Below, one piece after another: positions 22,179 to 32,956 of a stretch of 64,000 nucleotides of DNA; position 1 is the stretch's first letter; each line of letters starts with the position of its first letter. Position numbers and translations under genes: made by a program. Location: NCBI GenBank assembly GCA_017893485.1, contig CM030366.1, forward strand, positions 184,681,947 to 184,745,946, given 5' to 3'. The DNA is from Hemerocallis citrina (taxonomy: Eukaryota > Streptophyta > Magnoliopsida > Asparagales > Asphodelaceae). The notes beneath the pieces were generated by a model. It searched no databases, was not told the DNA's origin, and saw nothing but the letters and a program-made list of their open reading frames with translations.

Positions 22179-24967
22179 TGTCACGCCCCGCTTCCCACTA
22201 TATGGAAATACAGGCACGCAACTGAGGTCCAGCGAATGATATACATCATCCATAAGCTGTACAATTATAAGCTCAACAAGATATTTATAACACATTTACA
22301 CAGACAAATATAATGATCACATGAGCTGAAAATAAAATAACCATCATCCATATAATACATAAACATCGGGTCAAGTTGCTCGGAAATACATTATGCCATA
22401 ATTAAAACAGTACGATAAACAGTTCGCTATAACAACTAGATAAAATAGCGACTAAAAGAAAAACAACATGAAGTAGTAAGGAAGCAGCAACGATCGTCTA
22501 GAGAGTCTGCTCATCGGATCCATCAGTACATGTATAATTATTAACTCAAAAAAAAATAGAAAAGTTCCCGTTAGAGCAAGTTTCGGACAGCAAGTAGCAA
22601 CAAGCAGTAAAAGGGGTAATATAACAAGATATAACATGGGAGAAACAAGAAGTAGAAGTACAAATACAATATGGAAGTAAGCAAAGAACTGGGACAATAT
22701 GATCATGTAAGTAATAACTGTAACTAGTGTATTCTAGACTTCGAGATAAAAGCAATTGGTAACCTAGGCTCAGTTAATCGATAATCATGTAATCAAGGAT
22801 CGAGAGTCATGTAATCAAGAGTCATGTAATCAAGAATCATGCTTAGTGAAAATCTCAAGTTTATCTGTTTTATTAACTTATCTAATGCACGCAATCTTGT
22901 GTTCCATACCACAAGTTCGGTGCATATCAATCATGTGACGTTTAGACTTAAGTAGTGAATTCTATAGGATTATGTACTCGGGTCTTCCAGTGATAGTATC
23001 AAGACATGTAATCATGAATCATGTAATCGAGAATTATGTAATCAAGAATTGTGTAATTAAGAATCAATAATCAAGAATCACTATTTCGGGAAACACGGGC
23101 CCCCTTCCGAGTATACTCCCCTATATTGTCCACTATTAAGTCGTACCCTTATAACCCCGGCTTGTTATTCTTTTATAATTAGTAATGAACATGCAGTTGG
23201 TACGACTAGTGGAACGGTGTAATCAAGACAGTTAATCTAGAAAAATATCAAGGACAGTAATCATGGTATGAGATATAACGGGTACATGTATCGAGAGTAG
23301 TTATTATAAATTATCAAGTAGTATAAAATACATGCTATCAACCTATTATATCTATGCAAGTTATTATTACAAGAACAATATAATACACTCAGTTAATTAA
23401 ATATGAAAAGTAACAGGTTTATATGCAAAAATGTATAGATGAATTTTTAGACAACTTGACATATCTGCATTCAAATCAACTTTTCCGTTGTTACAGAAAA
23501 GCAAATCTGATTCCGTCAGAAATTCTAGAAAGTAGACTCTCTTTCGGTTCCAACGCATATTCACACGATACATTCTAAAGACATTAGCTATACGTACAAA
23601 TTCATTCTTCGCTGGTTTCGATGTTTCGCGCGCATTCTGGAAATTCGGAGTCACAATACTAAAACTGCGATATCTCACAATTTATACATCGGATTGAGAA
23701 ACTGTAGGATGTTTTGGATATCTAGACTCGAAGGACTACGATTTTCATGTAGAAAGTTTTTCGATCCAGTATCGGGAACATGGTCAAATTCTCAGTACGA
23801 GAGACCGGTTAGTGATCCCGTGCAGGTTCAGAAATTCACAATATGACAGTACTAAAATCGCGATATCTCACAATCTATACATCCGATTGAGAAACCGTCA
23901 GATGTTCTGGATTTGGGACTCGACGGGCTACGATTTCCATGTAGAAAATCTTCAATCCAGTATTGGGAACATGGTCAAATTCTCAGTGCAAGGTCAAGAA
24001 ATTTTAGAGATAGTAAGGTTGAATATTCGATATTCGATAACACGATTCGAAATGTGTTAACGGTTCACTCTTTAGTTGATATAGCATGGAACCAGTGACT
24101 AGAATGGAGTTTGACAATAAAATATGATGATAACTAGACTACTTGCCACGAGTCCAAGGAAAATACTTGTACGAGAACAAAAATAGTGTACAAGGTACTT
24201 GCCTTATAACGTGATAATTTTGGTGGTGGTGTTAACCACAGAAAGAAGAAGCGACGTCGGCAATAGACAGCAGCACAATGGCGGTAAGAATGGCGGCAAG
24301 ACGGTAGCTAGCGAGCAACGGTAGCAACGGTGAGTGACGACAATAACAAGGTGGCGTGGCGTCGGGTTGTTTTTCGGGGTTCACGGGATCGTAGAAGCGG
24401 AGTCGTTGGCTCGAAGGTGGAAGGTAAAGTGGAGGTTGGGTGTTGCTTGAGTTCTCGGGTGTGAAGAAGGCAGAGGAAGAGAAGGAGGAAAAAGAAGAAT
24501 GGGATGTAGAGATGATATGTGCTTGTATATATATAAGAAAGAGAAAGAGGTGGGAGGTTCTGCATGTGTGTGTGTGTGTATATATAGAAAGAAAGAGGTG
24601 CATGTGTATGATTAGGGGTGTAGAAAAATATGTGGAAAAATGAGGAGTTAGGCATAGAATGAGAAAAATGAGGAGGAGAAATTTGGTGTATGCAGAAGTG
24701 GAGAAGTAGGGAGGGAGAAAATGAAGCATAGGGAGGAAGAAAATAATGTGTAGGAGAACAGAGTTAGGTTAGCTATTGGATTAGGATTAGGATTAGGATT
24801 AATCAGGGTTTAAAATTTGTATTTAAACTCCGGTCGAACAATCACAAAATTATGGAATTGATTAGAAAAATATTCTGGCTTTAGATAAAGAGTCTTAAAA
24901 CTGATCTAAAAATTGAAGTACAAAAATTCACGTAATAAAATACATACAACTGGAACAGGGAGTTACA
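22179..24967 (-). repeat. Element C 3' LTR
   Basis: Partner of 32957-35774 and very similar to it by eye. It includes an AATCATGTAATCAAG minisatellite (about 22780-23060), a duplicated segment with CAGTATNGGGAACATGGTC and ACTAAAATCGCGATATCTC-type blocks (23650-24010), the conserved stem-loop module (24166-24205), a GC-rich segment, and four GGATTA units at about 24778-24801 where the partner has fewer. Minus-strand open frames at 24729-24232 are proline/serine-rich artefacts present in both LTRs. Confidence 0.88.
24166..24205 (-). promoter_or_regulatory. Conserved LTR stem-loop and GC-donor-like motif (C, left)
   Basis: CTTGTAC (24166-24172) and GTACAAG (24188-24194) form a perfect 7-bp stem. 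ACTTGCCTT follows at 24197-24205. The partner LTR has the same module at 34974-35013. Confidence 0.5.
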
Positions 24968-25041
24968 ATCCTACCCACCTTACAAAAAATTTCGTCCTCG
25001 AAATTTATTCAGGCGAGATATAGGATAGAAAAGCATGACAC

Positions 25042-25926
25042 CTACTCGAAGATATTGGGGTACTTCTTCTGGATTTCTTCCTCGAGCTCCCATGTCGACT
25101 CTCCTGGCGAGTGAGGATTCCAAGAGACTCGTACAAGCTTGATGACTTTATTCTTCAACACTTTCTCACGCCTGTCCAAGATAGAAATTGGTTGAGCTTC
25201 ACATGATAAGTCTGGACGTACAAATAACTCTGAGTAGTCGACGATATGGTTGACATCTCTGATGTACTTCCTGAGTTGGGAAACATGGAATACGTCATGA
25301 ACTCCTGATAACACCGGTGGTAGCGCGAGCCTGTAAGTGACCTTGCCTACTCGTTCCACAATATCGAATGGGCCGATGAATCGGGGACTAAGCTTGCCTC
25401 CGCCTCAGAAACGGATAATGCCCCTTGATGGTGATACTTTGAGGAAGACATGATCACCTGCCTCAAACTCCAAGGGTCTGCGGTGAGTGTCCGCCCATTT
25501 CCTCTGCCTGTCTTGAGCTGCCCTCAGGTGTTGCCTAATCTGAGACACTTCGTCCACTGACTTCGTAATCAACTCTGGTCCCAAAAGTTTCCTCTCGCCG
25601 ATGTCATCCCAACAGACTGGTGATCTACACTTACGACCATAGAGTGCCTCGAATGGTGCCGCCTTGAGGCTTGCCTGGTAACTATTATTGTACGAGAATT
25701 CAACCAAGTGCAGATGATCTTCCCAAGAACCTCCAAATTGAAGAACACAAGACCTCAACATTTCTTCCAGAGTTTGAATAGTCCTTTCAGACTGTCCATC
25801 CGTCTGAGGGTGGAATGTTGTACTATAATTTAGCATGCTTCCCAGACTTCTCTGAAGGCTCTCCCAGAATTGGGACCTGAATCTCGTATCTCTATCCGAC
25901 ACAATACTGACGGGAACTTCATGCAA
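25042..25926 (-). pseudogene. Element C integrase C-terminal half and chromodomain
   Basis: The frame 25926-25405 carries the second catalytic Asp (SIVSDRDTRF), the Glu block (FHPQTDGQSERTIQTLEEM) and the linker up to GIIRF. After a stop near 25404 the frame 25359-25042 gives the GPFDI-like C-terminal domain (KVTYRLALPP, DVFHVSQLRKY) and a chromodomain (LVRVSWNP, STWELEEEIQKKYPNIF). Chromodomains of this clade direct integration toward particular chromatin. Stops near 25404 and 25930 separate it from the upstream catalytic core. Confidence 0.88.
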
Positions 25927-25938
25927 CCGTACAATCTC

Positions 25939-26948
25939 CTATATGTACTTCTCGGCCAGACTTTCTGTGGACTGACCCACTCTGAAAGGTATGAAGTGGG
26001 CGCTCTTCGTCAAACGATCAACGATCACCCAAATGGCATTATGACCCTTGGGACTCCTCGGAAGTGCCGTCACAAAGTCCATGGTGATGTTCTCCCATTT
26101 CCACCCGGGATTGGAAGAGGCTGCAACAGTCCAGCGGTCCTCTGATGCTCTGCTTTCACTTATTGGCAAATCGGACACTGTGATACAAACTTCGCCACTG
26201 CTCTCTTCATGCCGTGCCACCAAAAATGTTGCCTCAGATCTCTGTACATCTTTGTGCCTCTAGGATGAATGGAATAGGGTGAATGGTGGGCTTCTGCGAG
26301 CAATTCTTGTCTGACTTCTCCCTTAGGTACACACAATCGTGCTCCGAAGCGAAGTGATCCATCTGCATGAATAATCAAGTCGGTTCTCAAGCCTGCCTCG
26401 ACTTGACTTCTGAACTTCTGTAACTGCTCATCACTTGCTTGGGCTTCTTTGATCTGCTCCACCCATGAAGACTGCAACTGTAACATCATAAATTTTTGTG
26501 TTGAACCTGGCAAAATTACTTCCAAGTTCAGTCTCCTCATTTCTTCCAATAATATCTTCTGCTCAGTGAGAAACATAGCTGCTGGTCTCTTACTCAGGGC
26601 GTCTGGTACCGTGTTCACTTTACCCGGGTGATACTGTAGGTTGATGTCATAGTCTGCCATGAATTCCAGCCATCTCCTCTGCCTCATGTTTAACTCCTTC
26701 TGCGTGAATACATACTTGAGGCTCTTATGGTCAGTGAAGATTTCAACTCTATCACCGAGCAAGTAGTGCCTCCATAGCTTCAAAGCAAAAATCACAGATG
26801 CGAGCTCAAGATTATGAGTAGGGTAGTTCTGCACGTGAGGCCGCAATTGTCTAGATGCGTAAGCAACAACTTTGCCTTGCTGCATCAGTACCGCTCCTAA
26901 GCCTTTTCCAGATGCATCATCCCATACGAACTTCTGATCCTTCCTCAT
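25939..26948 (-). pseudogene. Element C RNase H and integrase N-terminal half
   Basis: The frame 26948-26160 begins in RNase H ([14 protein letters not shown], then [41 protein letters not shown]) and runs into the integrase HHCC zinc module ([11 protein letters not shown], then CPICQ). The overlapping frame 26223-25939 continues with the first catalytic Asp (NITMDFVTALP). About 35 residues normally found between the RT end and the RNase H Asp are missing: KFVW runs straight into DDASGKG, an apparent in-frame deletion. A frameshift near 26160-26220 and a stop near 25935 add to the damage. Confidence 0.88.
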
Positions 26949-26984
26949 CAGTTTTGTCAGTGGTCCAGCAATCCTTGAGAAGTC

Positions 26985-27863
26985 CTAAACAAACTTCCGA
27001 TAATAGCCTTCTAGTCCGAGAAAACTACGAACTTCTGACACTGACTTGGGTACTGGCCAATCCTTGACAGCAGCAACTTTCTCTGGGTCTACTGAAACTC
27101 CAGCTCCTGAGATGATGTGGCCTAAAAATGCAACACGATCCAGCCAGAAATCGCATTTACTTAGCTTCCCAAAAAGGCGATTCACCCTCAATGTCTGTAG
27201 AACGATCCTCAGATGCTTAGCGTGCTCCTCCTCATTCCGAGAATACACCAGGATGTCATCGATGAATACTACTACGAACTTGTCCAAAAATGGTGAAAAC
27301 ACCATGTTCATCAGACTCATGAAAACAGCTGGTGCATTGGTAACTCCGAATGGCATTACAAGGAATTCATAATGACCATATCGGGTTCGAAATGCGGTCT
27401 TCTCAATATCCCTGGTCTTCACCCTAACTTGATGGTATCCCGAACGAAGATCCAATTTTGAGAAAATAAAAGCACCTCCAAGTTGATCAAATAGGTCGTC
27501 AATCCTTGGTAGTGGGTACCGGTTCTTCACAATCACGTTGTTTAGTTCCCGATAATCGATGTAGAGCCTACGACTTCCATCCTTCTTCTTAACAAACAAT
27601 ACAGGAGCTCCCTAAGGTAAAACACTTGGCCTGACAAATCCCTTATCTAGTAATTCTTGAACTTGCACCTTCAGTTCGGCCAATTCCACGGGTGCCATCC
27701 TGTAGGAACTTTCCGATATTGGTGTTGTACCTGGTTGGATCTCGATACTAAACTCCACATCGCGGTCTGGTGGCAACCCAGGAAATTCATCAGGAAAGAC
27801 ATCTAGAAAATCCCGTACGATCAAAGGTGCCACTTCGCCATCAGCGCACATTGATTTCAGCAT
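26985..27863 (-). pseudogene. Element C reverse transcriptase
   Basis: The frame 27863-27612 holds the RT entry ([12 protein letters not shown], then [12 protein letters not shown]). After a stop where the family has Trp ([20 protein letters not shown], consistent with TGG to TAG), the frame 27599-26985 has the core: [36 protein letters not shown], catalytic FIDDILVYS, and [12 protein letters not shown]. Another stop follows near 26984 (family Gln, consistent with CAG to TAG). The catalytic Asp pair is intact. Confidence 0.9.
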
Positions 27864-27901
27864 TCCAGCCTCCTTGACACGCCCAAACGGTGTATCGCCA
27901 G

Positions 27902-28638
27902 CATGGAACTCGAATTCCTAGCGACCTGGAATTCGGAACACCACCTTCTTCTTTCGGCAGTCAATTACGGCATGAGTAGCTCCCAACCAATCCATTCCAA
28001 GTATGACATCAAACCCTGAGTTGTTGATGACAATAAGGTTTGCCTTAAAATCCATACTATGGATCAGTAAGGGACTCTGCTTGCATTCTTTAGAACAAAC
28101 AATGACACCTGCTCCTGTGGTGATATTCCAAGCAACTGGCATATCATCACAGGGCAGATGATGCCGACCGATGAATCGAGCAGAAATAAAAGAATGGGTA
28201 GCACCGGAATCAAAGAGAACATGGGTAGGAAAGGAGTGAACTAGGATGATACCGAATAATGAGATAAAGAATAAAGAAGAATGCAAAATGAAAGAAAATG
28301 CAAGAACTGAATATGACTCAAATGTAAGAATACCTGCAACTACTCCTTCGGTAGTCTCTGCCTCTTCTGCCGTCAGATTGTAGGCCTGACCACGTCCTCC
28401 AGTCTGGCCTCCCCTAGGAGCTATGTTCTTCTGATCATAAACTTGCCTCTGTGGTGGGAGCGGTGGCCTGCCTAGACTACGAGCTGGTGGTCCCTGTTGT
28501 GTGGATCCTCCAGCTGGTGCACTATACCTGTTCCTCAGACAATCTCGGAGCATGTGGTCGCTTGCTCCGCATGCAAGGCATAGGGGGTTAGCAGCCCTAC
28601 AGTCCCTTCGTACATGGCCAATCTTGTGGCAATAGTCT
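27902..28638 (-). pseudogene. Element C gag zinc-knuckle end and protease
   Basis: From 28638 the minus strand resumes the gag zinc-finger region interrupted by solo LTR D: YCHKIGHVRRDC, then a second knuckle CLACGASDHMLRDC. The frame 28553-27918 then gives a Pro/Gln-rich spacer and the pepsin-like protease with active site LFDSGATHSFIS and the ILGMDWLGATHAVIDC block. It ends at a stop near 27917, after which the RT entry follows in frame. The enzyme would cut the polyprotein during particle maturation. Confidence 0.87.
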
Positions 28639-31600
28639 TGTCACGCCCCGCTTTCCAAAAATATGGAATACGAGCACGTGACGAGGCCCAGCGGATAATT
28701 TTAACATCATCCATAAGCTGTAAGATCGACTCAGCATCACAACAAGAATATAACAACATATATATACAACCAAGCATGCATGAATAATTCATTGAGCAAC
28801 AGGAAAAATTGAAAATAATTAATAATGTCCACATAGTTTTCAAGTCTGGATCAAATGTAAACTCGGGAATGTAAGCCCGTTACAAGTCTTATACGGCAGG
28901 AGAAATAAATACCTAAGGAAAGCAATTATTTAAACAAGTTCTTGCTCCAAGCGAAACCTGAAATGTCTGCTCGCCAATTCCAGCAGACAATTCGTCTCCA
29001 AAGTCTGCTTAATAAATATAAAAAGGGAAAACCGGGAAAAATAAGAGAAGATGCCCTTAGTGCAAGCTAGGGCCACAAATAGTGAAAACAAGTACAAGTA
29101 TGGGAAACAGGAACTGGAATCAAGCATGTAACAGAGTTATAACAAGTGGTAGGAAAACCAAGAACTAGCTGACAAAAGGGACATCCTAGTGAACAGGCTA
29201 GTTAACAACTATTAATGGTAAAATATGTGACAGGTGGACCTGTAAGGGTAACTTACATCAAGTATCATGTTTCATGTATCATATCATCAAGTATCAAGTA
29301 ACAGGTGTCATGTTCAAGTTTCATATTCAAGTCTTATAGTTATTACTATCTAGGTAGCATTTCATGCATCCATACTTTTACTACATGGTTGCTACAGTCA
29401 AAGCAATTTCGTTTAGGCCTAGTAATGGAGTCTATAGGGCGGTGTACTCAGGTATCAAGTATCAAGCAGGCACGGTTCATGAATACGAAAATAAATAACA
29501 GGTTCACAAAGCAAGTTCGTGAATACTAACAGGTTCATGACCCACACAGTGGAATCATGAATACAACAGGTTCATGAGCCAAGTAACTGACTCCATGAAT
29601 ACATCAAGTGCAACAGGTTCATGAACCGAGTACTGGGAAACACGGGCCCCCTTCCGAGTACACTTACCTATATTGTCCACTACTACGGTCTTTTCCTTAA
29701 ACCCCGGCTTGTTACTTTTATTAATTCTTATCAAGCAAGCATACATGTGTGCGAAACAAGTCAAGAAATCAGGGTCATGTACATGGAATAAGCTTAGGGT
29801 AATTATATGGCATAATCGAGGGTCGACATGAATAAATTATCCAGCTAAAATGTTCAGGCAGAATTTGTGTATTTGTATTTATGCATATGAAATAATGTTA
29901 ATTAATTCTAAGAAAAATTGGAGATGTCCTATAAGGTGTCCAGCAACTACATATAAAATTTTGAGTCAAACGCTCGCTGGTTACATAGCTAAATTAATGC
30001 GCAAAGTAATTGTGTGCAGCAGTTTTGCAAATCTGCGTCTACCGACACAGCTGCAGTAAAACTGCCATAACTCCTAGACCGTAACTCCGAATTCAAAAGT
30101 TTCGGAGTTTAAAAACATATAGACATCCAGGGCTACATCTTCTATTCAGGTCTCGGGTTCATATTCTAATGTTAAATGGGTCGAAACAGCAAAAGAAGAT
30201 TCAGGACAGCAACATGTGGTATAACTTACTAGTATAGATTTACATGGAAATTTGTCATCGGCATCTAAGTTATTGTGGGATATAAGTACATGATATTTGT
30301 GGTCCAAACAGCAAGTAATAATTATTTTCTAAGTCAAATGGTTGCAAGTTCATCAAATACAAAGTGTATCATGTGTCTACAAATTTAGGGCTCCTTAATT
30401 TCATGAGTTCAGGTGTTCAAGGGGTAAAAGAATCCAAATAGTTGTAATTTAATACTAGGAAATTTTGTGACTCTTAGAATTATAAATTTTGGAGGTTCAA
30501 TATTGATCAACAACGATATTCAACGAGGAGTCACAATTCTAACTATTTGTAGTATTTTTCAAGGGATGCTTGTACTAGAACAAATAATTTGTACAAGGAT
30601 ACTTGCCTTAATTTGATGATGATTAGATCCACTCGTTGTAGAAATTTGGGTTGAAAAATCCCAGAAGAAGTCCCCCAAAAGCATGTGCGAAGTTCCAATA
30701 GGAGCGCCCAAAAATTCCCACACCAGATCGGCCGAACAGCAACCAGCCAATCGGGATTCGCTGCGCCCAGAACACGGGACAGCAACTTCAGCGAATCAAA
30801 ATGCTCCAAAGCAGCAGATCGCGCCAGAACAGGAAACAGCGGGCGGGGATTCGCAGTGGGCACAACACGGAACAGCGATCTCGATCGCACGGATCTTGAA
30901 GCGATCCGACAGCTGAGACCAAATCTCGCCCATCTGCTTCTATTCCTTCCTTCTTCTTCGTCGAAACAGAGAGCGAGAGGGAAAGAGTGAGATGGCAACG
31001 ACACTGGCGAGCGGCGACGTCGACGGCGGCGACTGGTCGGGAAGCGACGCAGTGTGGGGTCGTCGGCGATGACGGGACGGCGCACGTCGAGGAGCAACGA
31101 CGCTCTGTTCTGCGTACAAGAACAGGGGAGCGAGGAGAAGTGGGGTGGCTCGGGGGTGTTGTCGGTGTGAAGGCGGCGGCTGGTGAGGTTGCGGATTGTG
31201 GAGGCGACGGCGAGGCGACGAGGAGGAGACTGGCGAGGTAATGGCGGTGGGTAGAAGTTGAAGGCGACGGGAGTTTGGGAAATGGATGAGTTGGGTTTGA
31301 GGAGGAGACGACGTGGACAATGGGGGTGATGGCAGAGGATTGGTGTGGGGATGAGGACGAGGATTTGAGGCGATGGAGGGTGAGGGAATGGCGTGGCGAT
31401 GGGGTGGTTGTCGAGATGGCGAGGATGGTAGGGGATTGGGAAATGGCGAAATAATGGGTTACGGAGTTGGGGACGATGGCGGGGAAAGGTGGTTGGTGCT
31501 GTGGTGGTGAGGGAGATCGAAGGTGATGGTGGGAGGGACCATCGGAGGGCGATCGAAGGTGGGGTATTCGTTTCGAAATCGAAGGAGAAAGAAGCGGAGG

Positions 31601-31988
31601 TGGAAGATGGAGAACGGCGGGGGTTGATTGGGTCTACACAGTAAATGGGGTTGGGATTAGGGTTAGGGTATAAGGTTAGTGTTATATAGATAGGGTTTCG
31701 GGTTGTGGGTTTTAGGGTATCCGAATTGAAAAGGACCCAACTGGAGAATTGGTCAAAATGTATTAAAATGGGGGAAAAAGAGATGAATATGAAGAAATAG
31801 CCATTTCTTCATGAATAATGACACAAAGAGCATACAAACGAATTCGATAAAAGGACCAGAAATTGAGTCGAAAACTAATTGATGGTTTTATTCGAACGAA
31901 AACAAAATACTGGAACTCAAATAGATAAAAGAGTACAGTTGAGCAAAATACAGTATAAAAATACAAATACGGTGAAACAGGAGTTACA
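28639..31988 (-). mobile_element. Solo LTR D (T-family) inside element C gag
   Basis: A single LTR of about 3.35 kb starts TGTCACGCCCCGCTTTCC and ends CAGGAGTTACA, with no internal region and no partner. Flanks AGTCT (28634-28638) and AGTCA (31989-31993) differ at one base. Its left third closely parallels the T LTR (CAAGT minisatellite, ACTACGGTC, CCCCGGCTTG blocks); the GC-rich part (30940-31640) differs. It interrupts gag between CD and YC of the CDYCHK zinc knuckle. Solo LTRs arise by recombination between the two LTRs of one element. Minus orientation follows from the LTR ends and the stem-loop module. Confidence 0.87.
30569..30609 (-). promoter_or_regulatory. Conserved LTR stem-loop and GC-donor-like motif (D)
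   Basis: CTTGTAC (30569-30575) pairs perfectly with GTACAAG (30591-30597). ACTTGCCTT is at 30601-30609. The loop has the shared AGAACAAA. Confidence 0.5.
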
Positions 31989-32835
31989 AGTCACACTCCA
32001 GGTTCTTCTTCATAGCAACTGGTGAGTAGGGTAGTGTTCTAATCGTTGGGGTCTGAACTGGCCTTCGTATCGGTCCTCCCAATGGCCTCATGACGGTGGC
32101 AGGTTGTACTGCCCGTTGAGCGGCATTCCTCCTCCGGTGAGTTTGTTCCTGAACCCTTGCTGCATCAAGCACGGCAGCGTAGGTACGGTGCTGGTGGGCG
32201 GCTAGACGATTCTGAATATCATAGTCCAAGCCCAACAAGAATCGTCGGGCCTTATCCTGATCATTTGCTACCATGGCTGATGCAAAACGACTCAGCCGAG
32301 TGAACTCTGCGGCATATTCATCAACTGACCGTTTTCCTTGAGTTAGAGAAATGAACTGACGTTCCATCTCTACTTTAGTAATGCTAGGGAAGAACTTAGT
32401 TAAAAAGCTTTCGGCGAAGGTGGCCCAAGTAATAGGCTTCTCTAATCTTTCGGTCTCTGCCTTCCACCAGATGTGGGCAATGTCTGCTAGCTGAATGGTG
32501 ACTACATCTACACGGTCCACATCAGATATTCGTGCGGCCTGTAGCAAATGCTCAGTTCTAATTAGCCACTGCTCAGCTTCCAGTGGTGACTTGGTTCTTG
32601 CAAACTTCTCCGGACGCAATCTCATGAAATCTGATACGGTGCCAGGCCTTGGCGGTAATGCTCCTAGGATTGGTCCAGCTCGGTTGGCAGCTTCTTGGGC
32701 TATTTCCAAACTGCCTCTCATCAGCTGGTTTTGTTCCTGCTGGAGCTCCATCATTCGCTGCATTGCTCAGAGAACTGCAGCGTTCTCCGACGGTGCATCT
32801 CTGGGTCGTGAAGTTGAAGATCCTCCGCAAACCAT
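31989..32835 (-). pseudogene. Element C gag, N-terminal part
   Basis: The probable start is the ATG at 32835-32833 (MVCGGSSTSRPRD). An in-frame TGA at 32769-32767 interrupts after 22 codons, and the open frame resumes at MQRMMELQQEQ (32763). The core retrotransposon gag domain is clear: FMRLRPEKFA, EAEQWLIRTEHLL, IWWKAETERL, WATFAESFLTKFFP and RSVDEYAAEFTRLSRF. It runs to LECD, where D is inserted, and continues at 28638. Gag would assemble the particle. The family often has CGA where the stop now stands, so deamination is plausible. Confidence 0.87.
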
Positions 32836-32935
32836 ATTCTGCAAAATCGAGTAAGGTCATTATCTGGGTTATTTAAATGTTCATGTGATCAATGCGGTGT
32901 GCATACTTGTTGAGCTTAGCATGGTTCGAGCCTTG

Positions 32936-32947
32936 GCTCTGATACCA
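32936..32947 (-). other. Element C primer-binding site
   Basis: The element strand reads TGGTATCAGAGC, the initiator-Met tRNA complement, nine bases from the 5' LTR end at 32957. The 121 bases between it and the gag ATG show no other feature. Confidence 0.88.
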
Positions 32948-32956
32948 CTAAAAACC

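Noticed and set aside
24232..24729. Pro/Ser-rich minus-strand frame, repeated at 35116-35537
   Set aside because: Present in both LTRs of element C as part of the LTR; low complexity, with no conserved start.
24775..24805. Telomere-like GGATTA units; similar TTAGGG pieces near 31660
   Set aside because: Only two to four units, not the plant TTTAGGG repeat, and copy number differs between LTRs of one element; simple LTR microsatellite.
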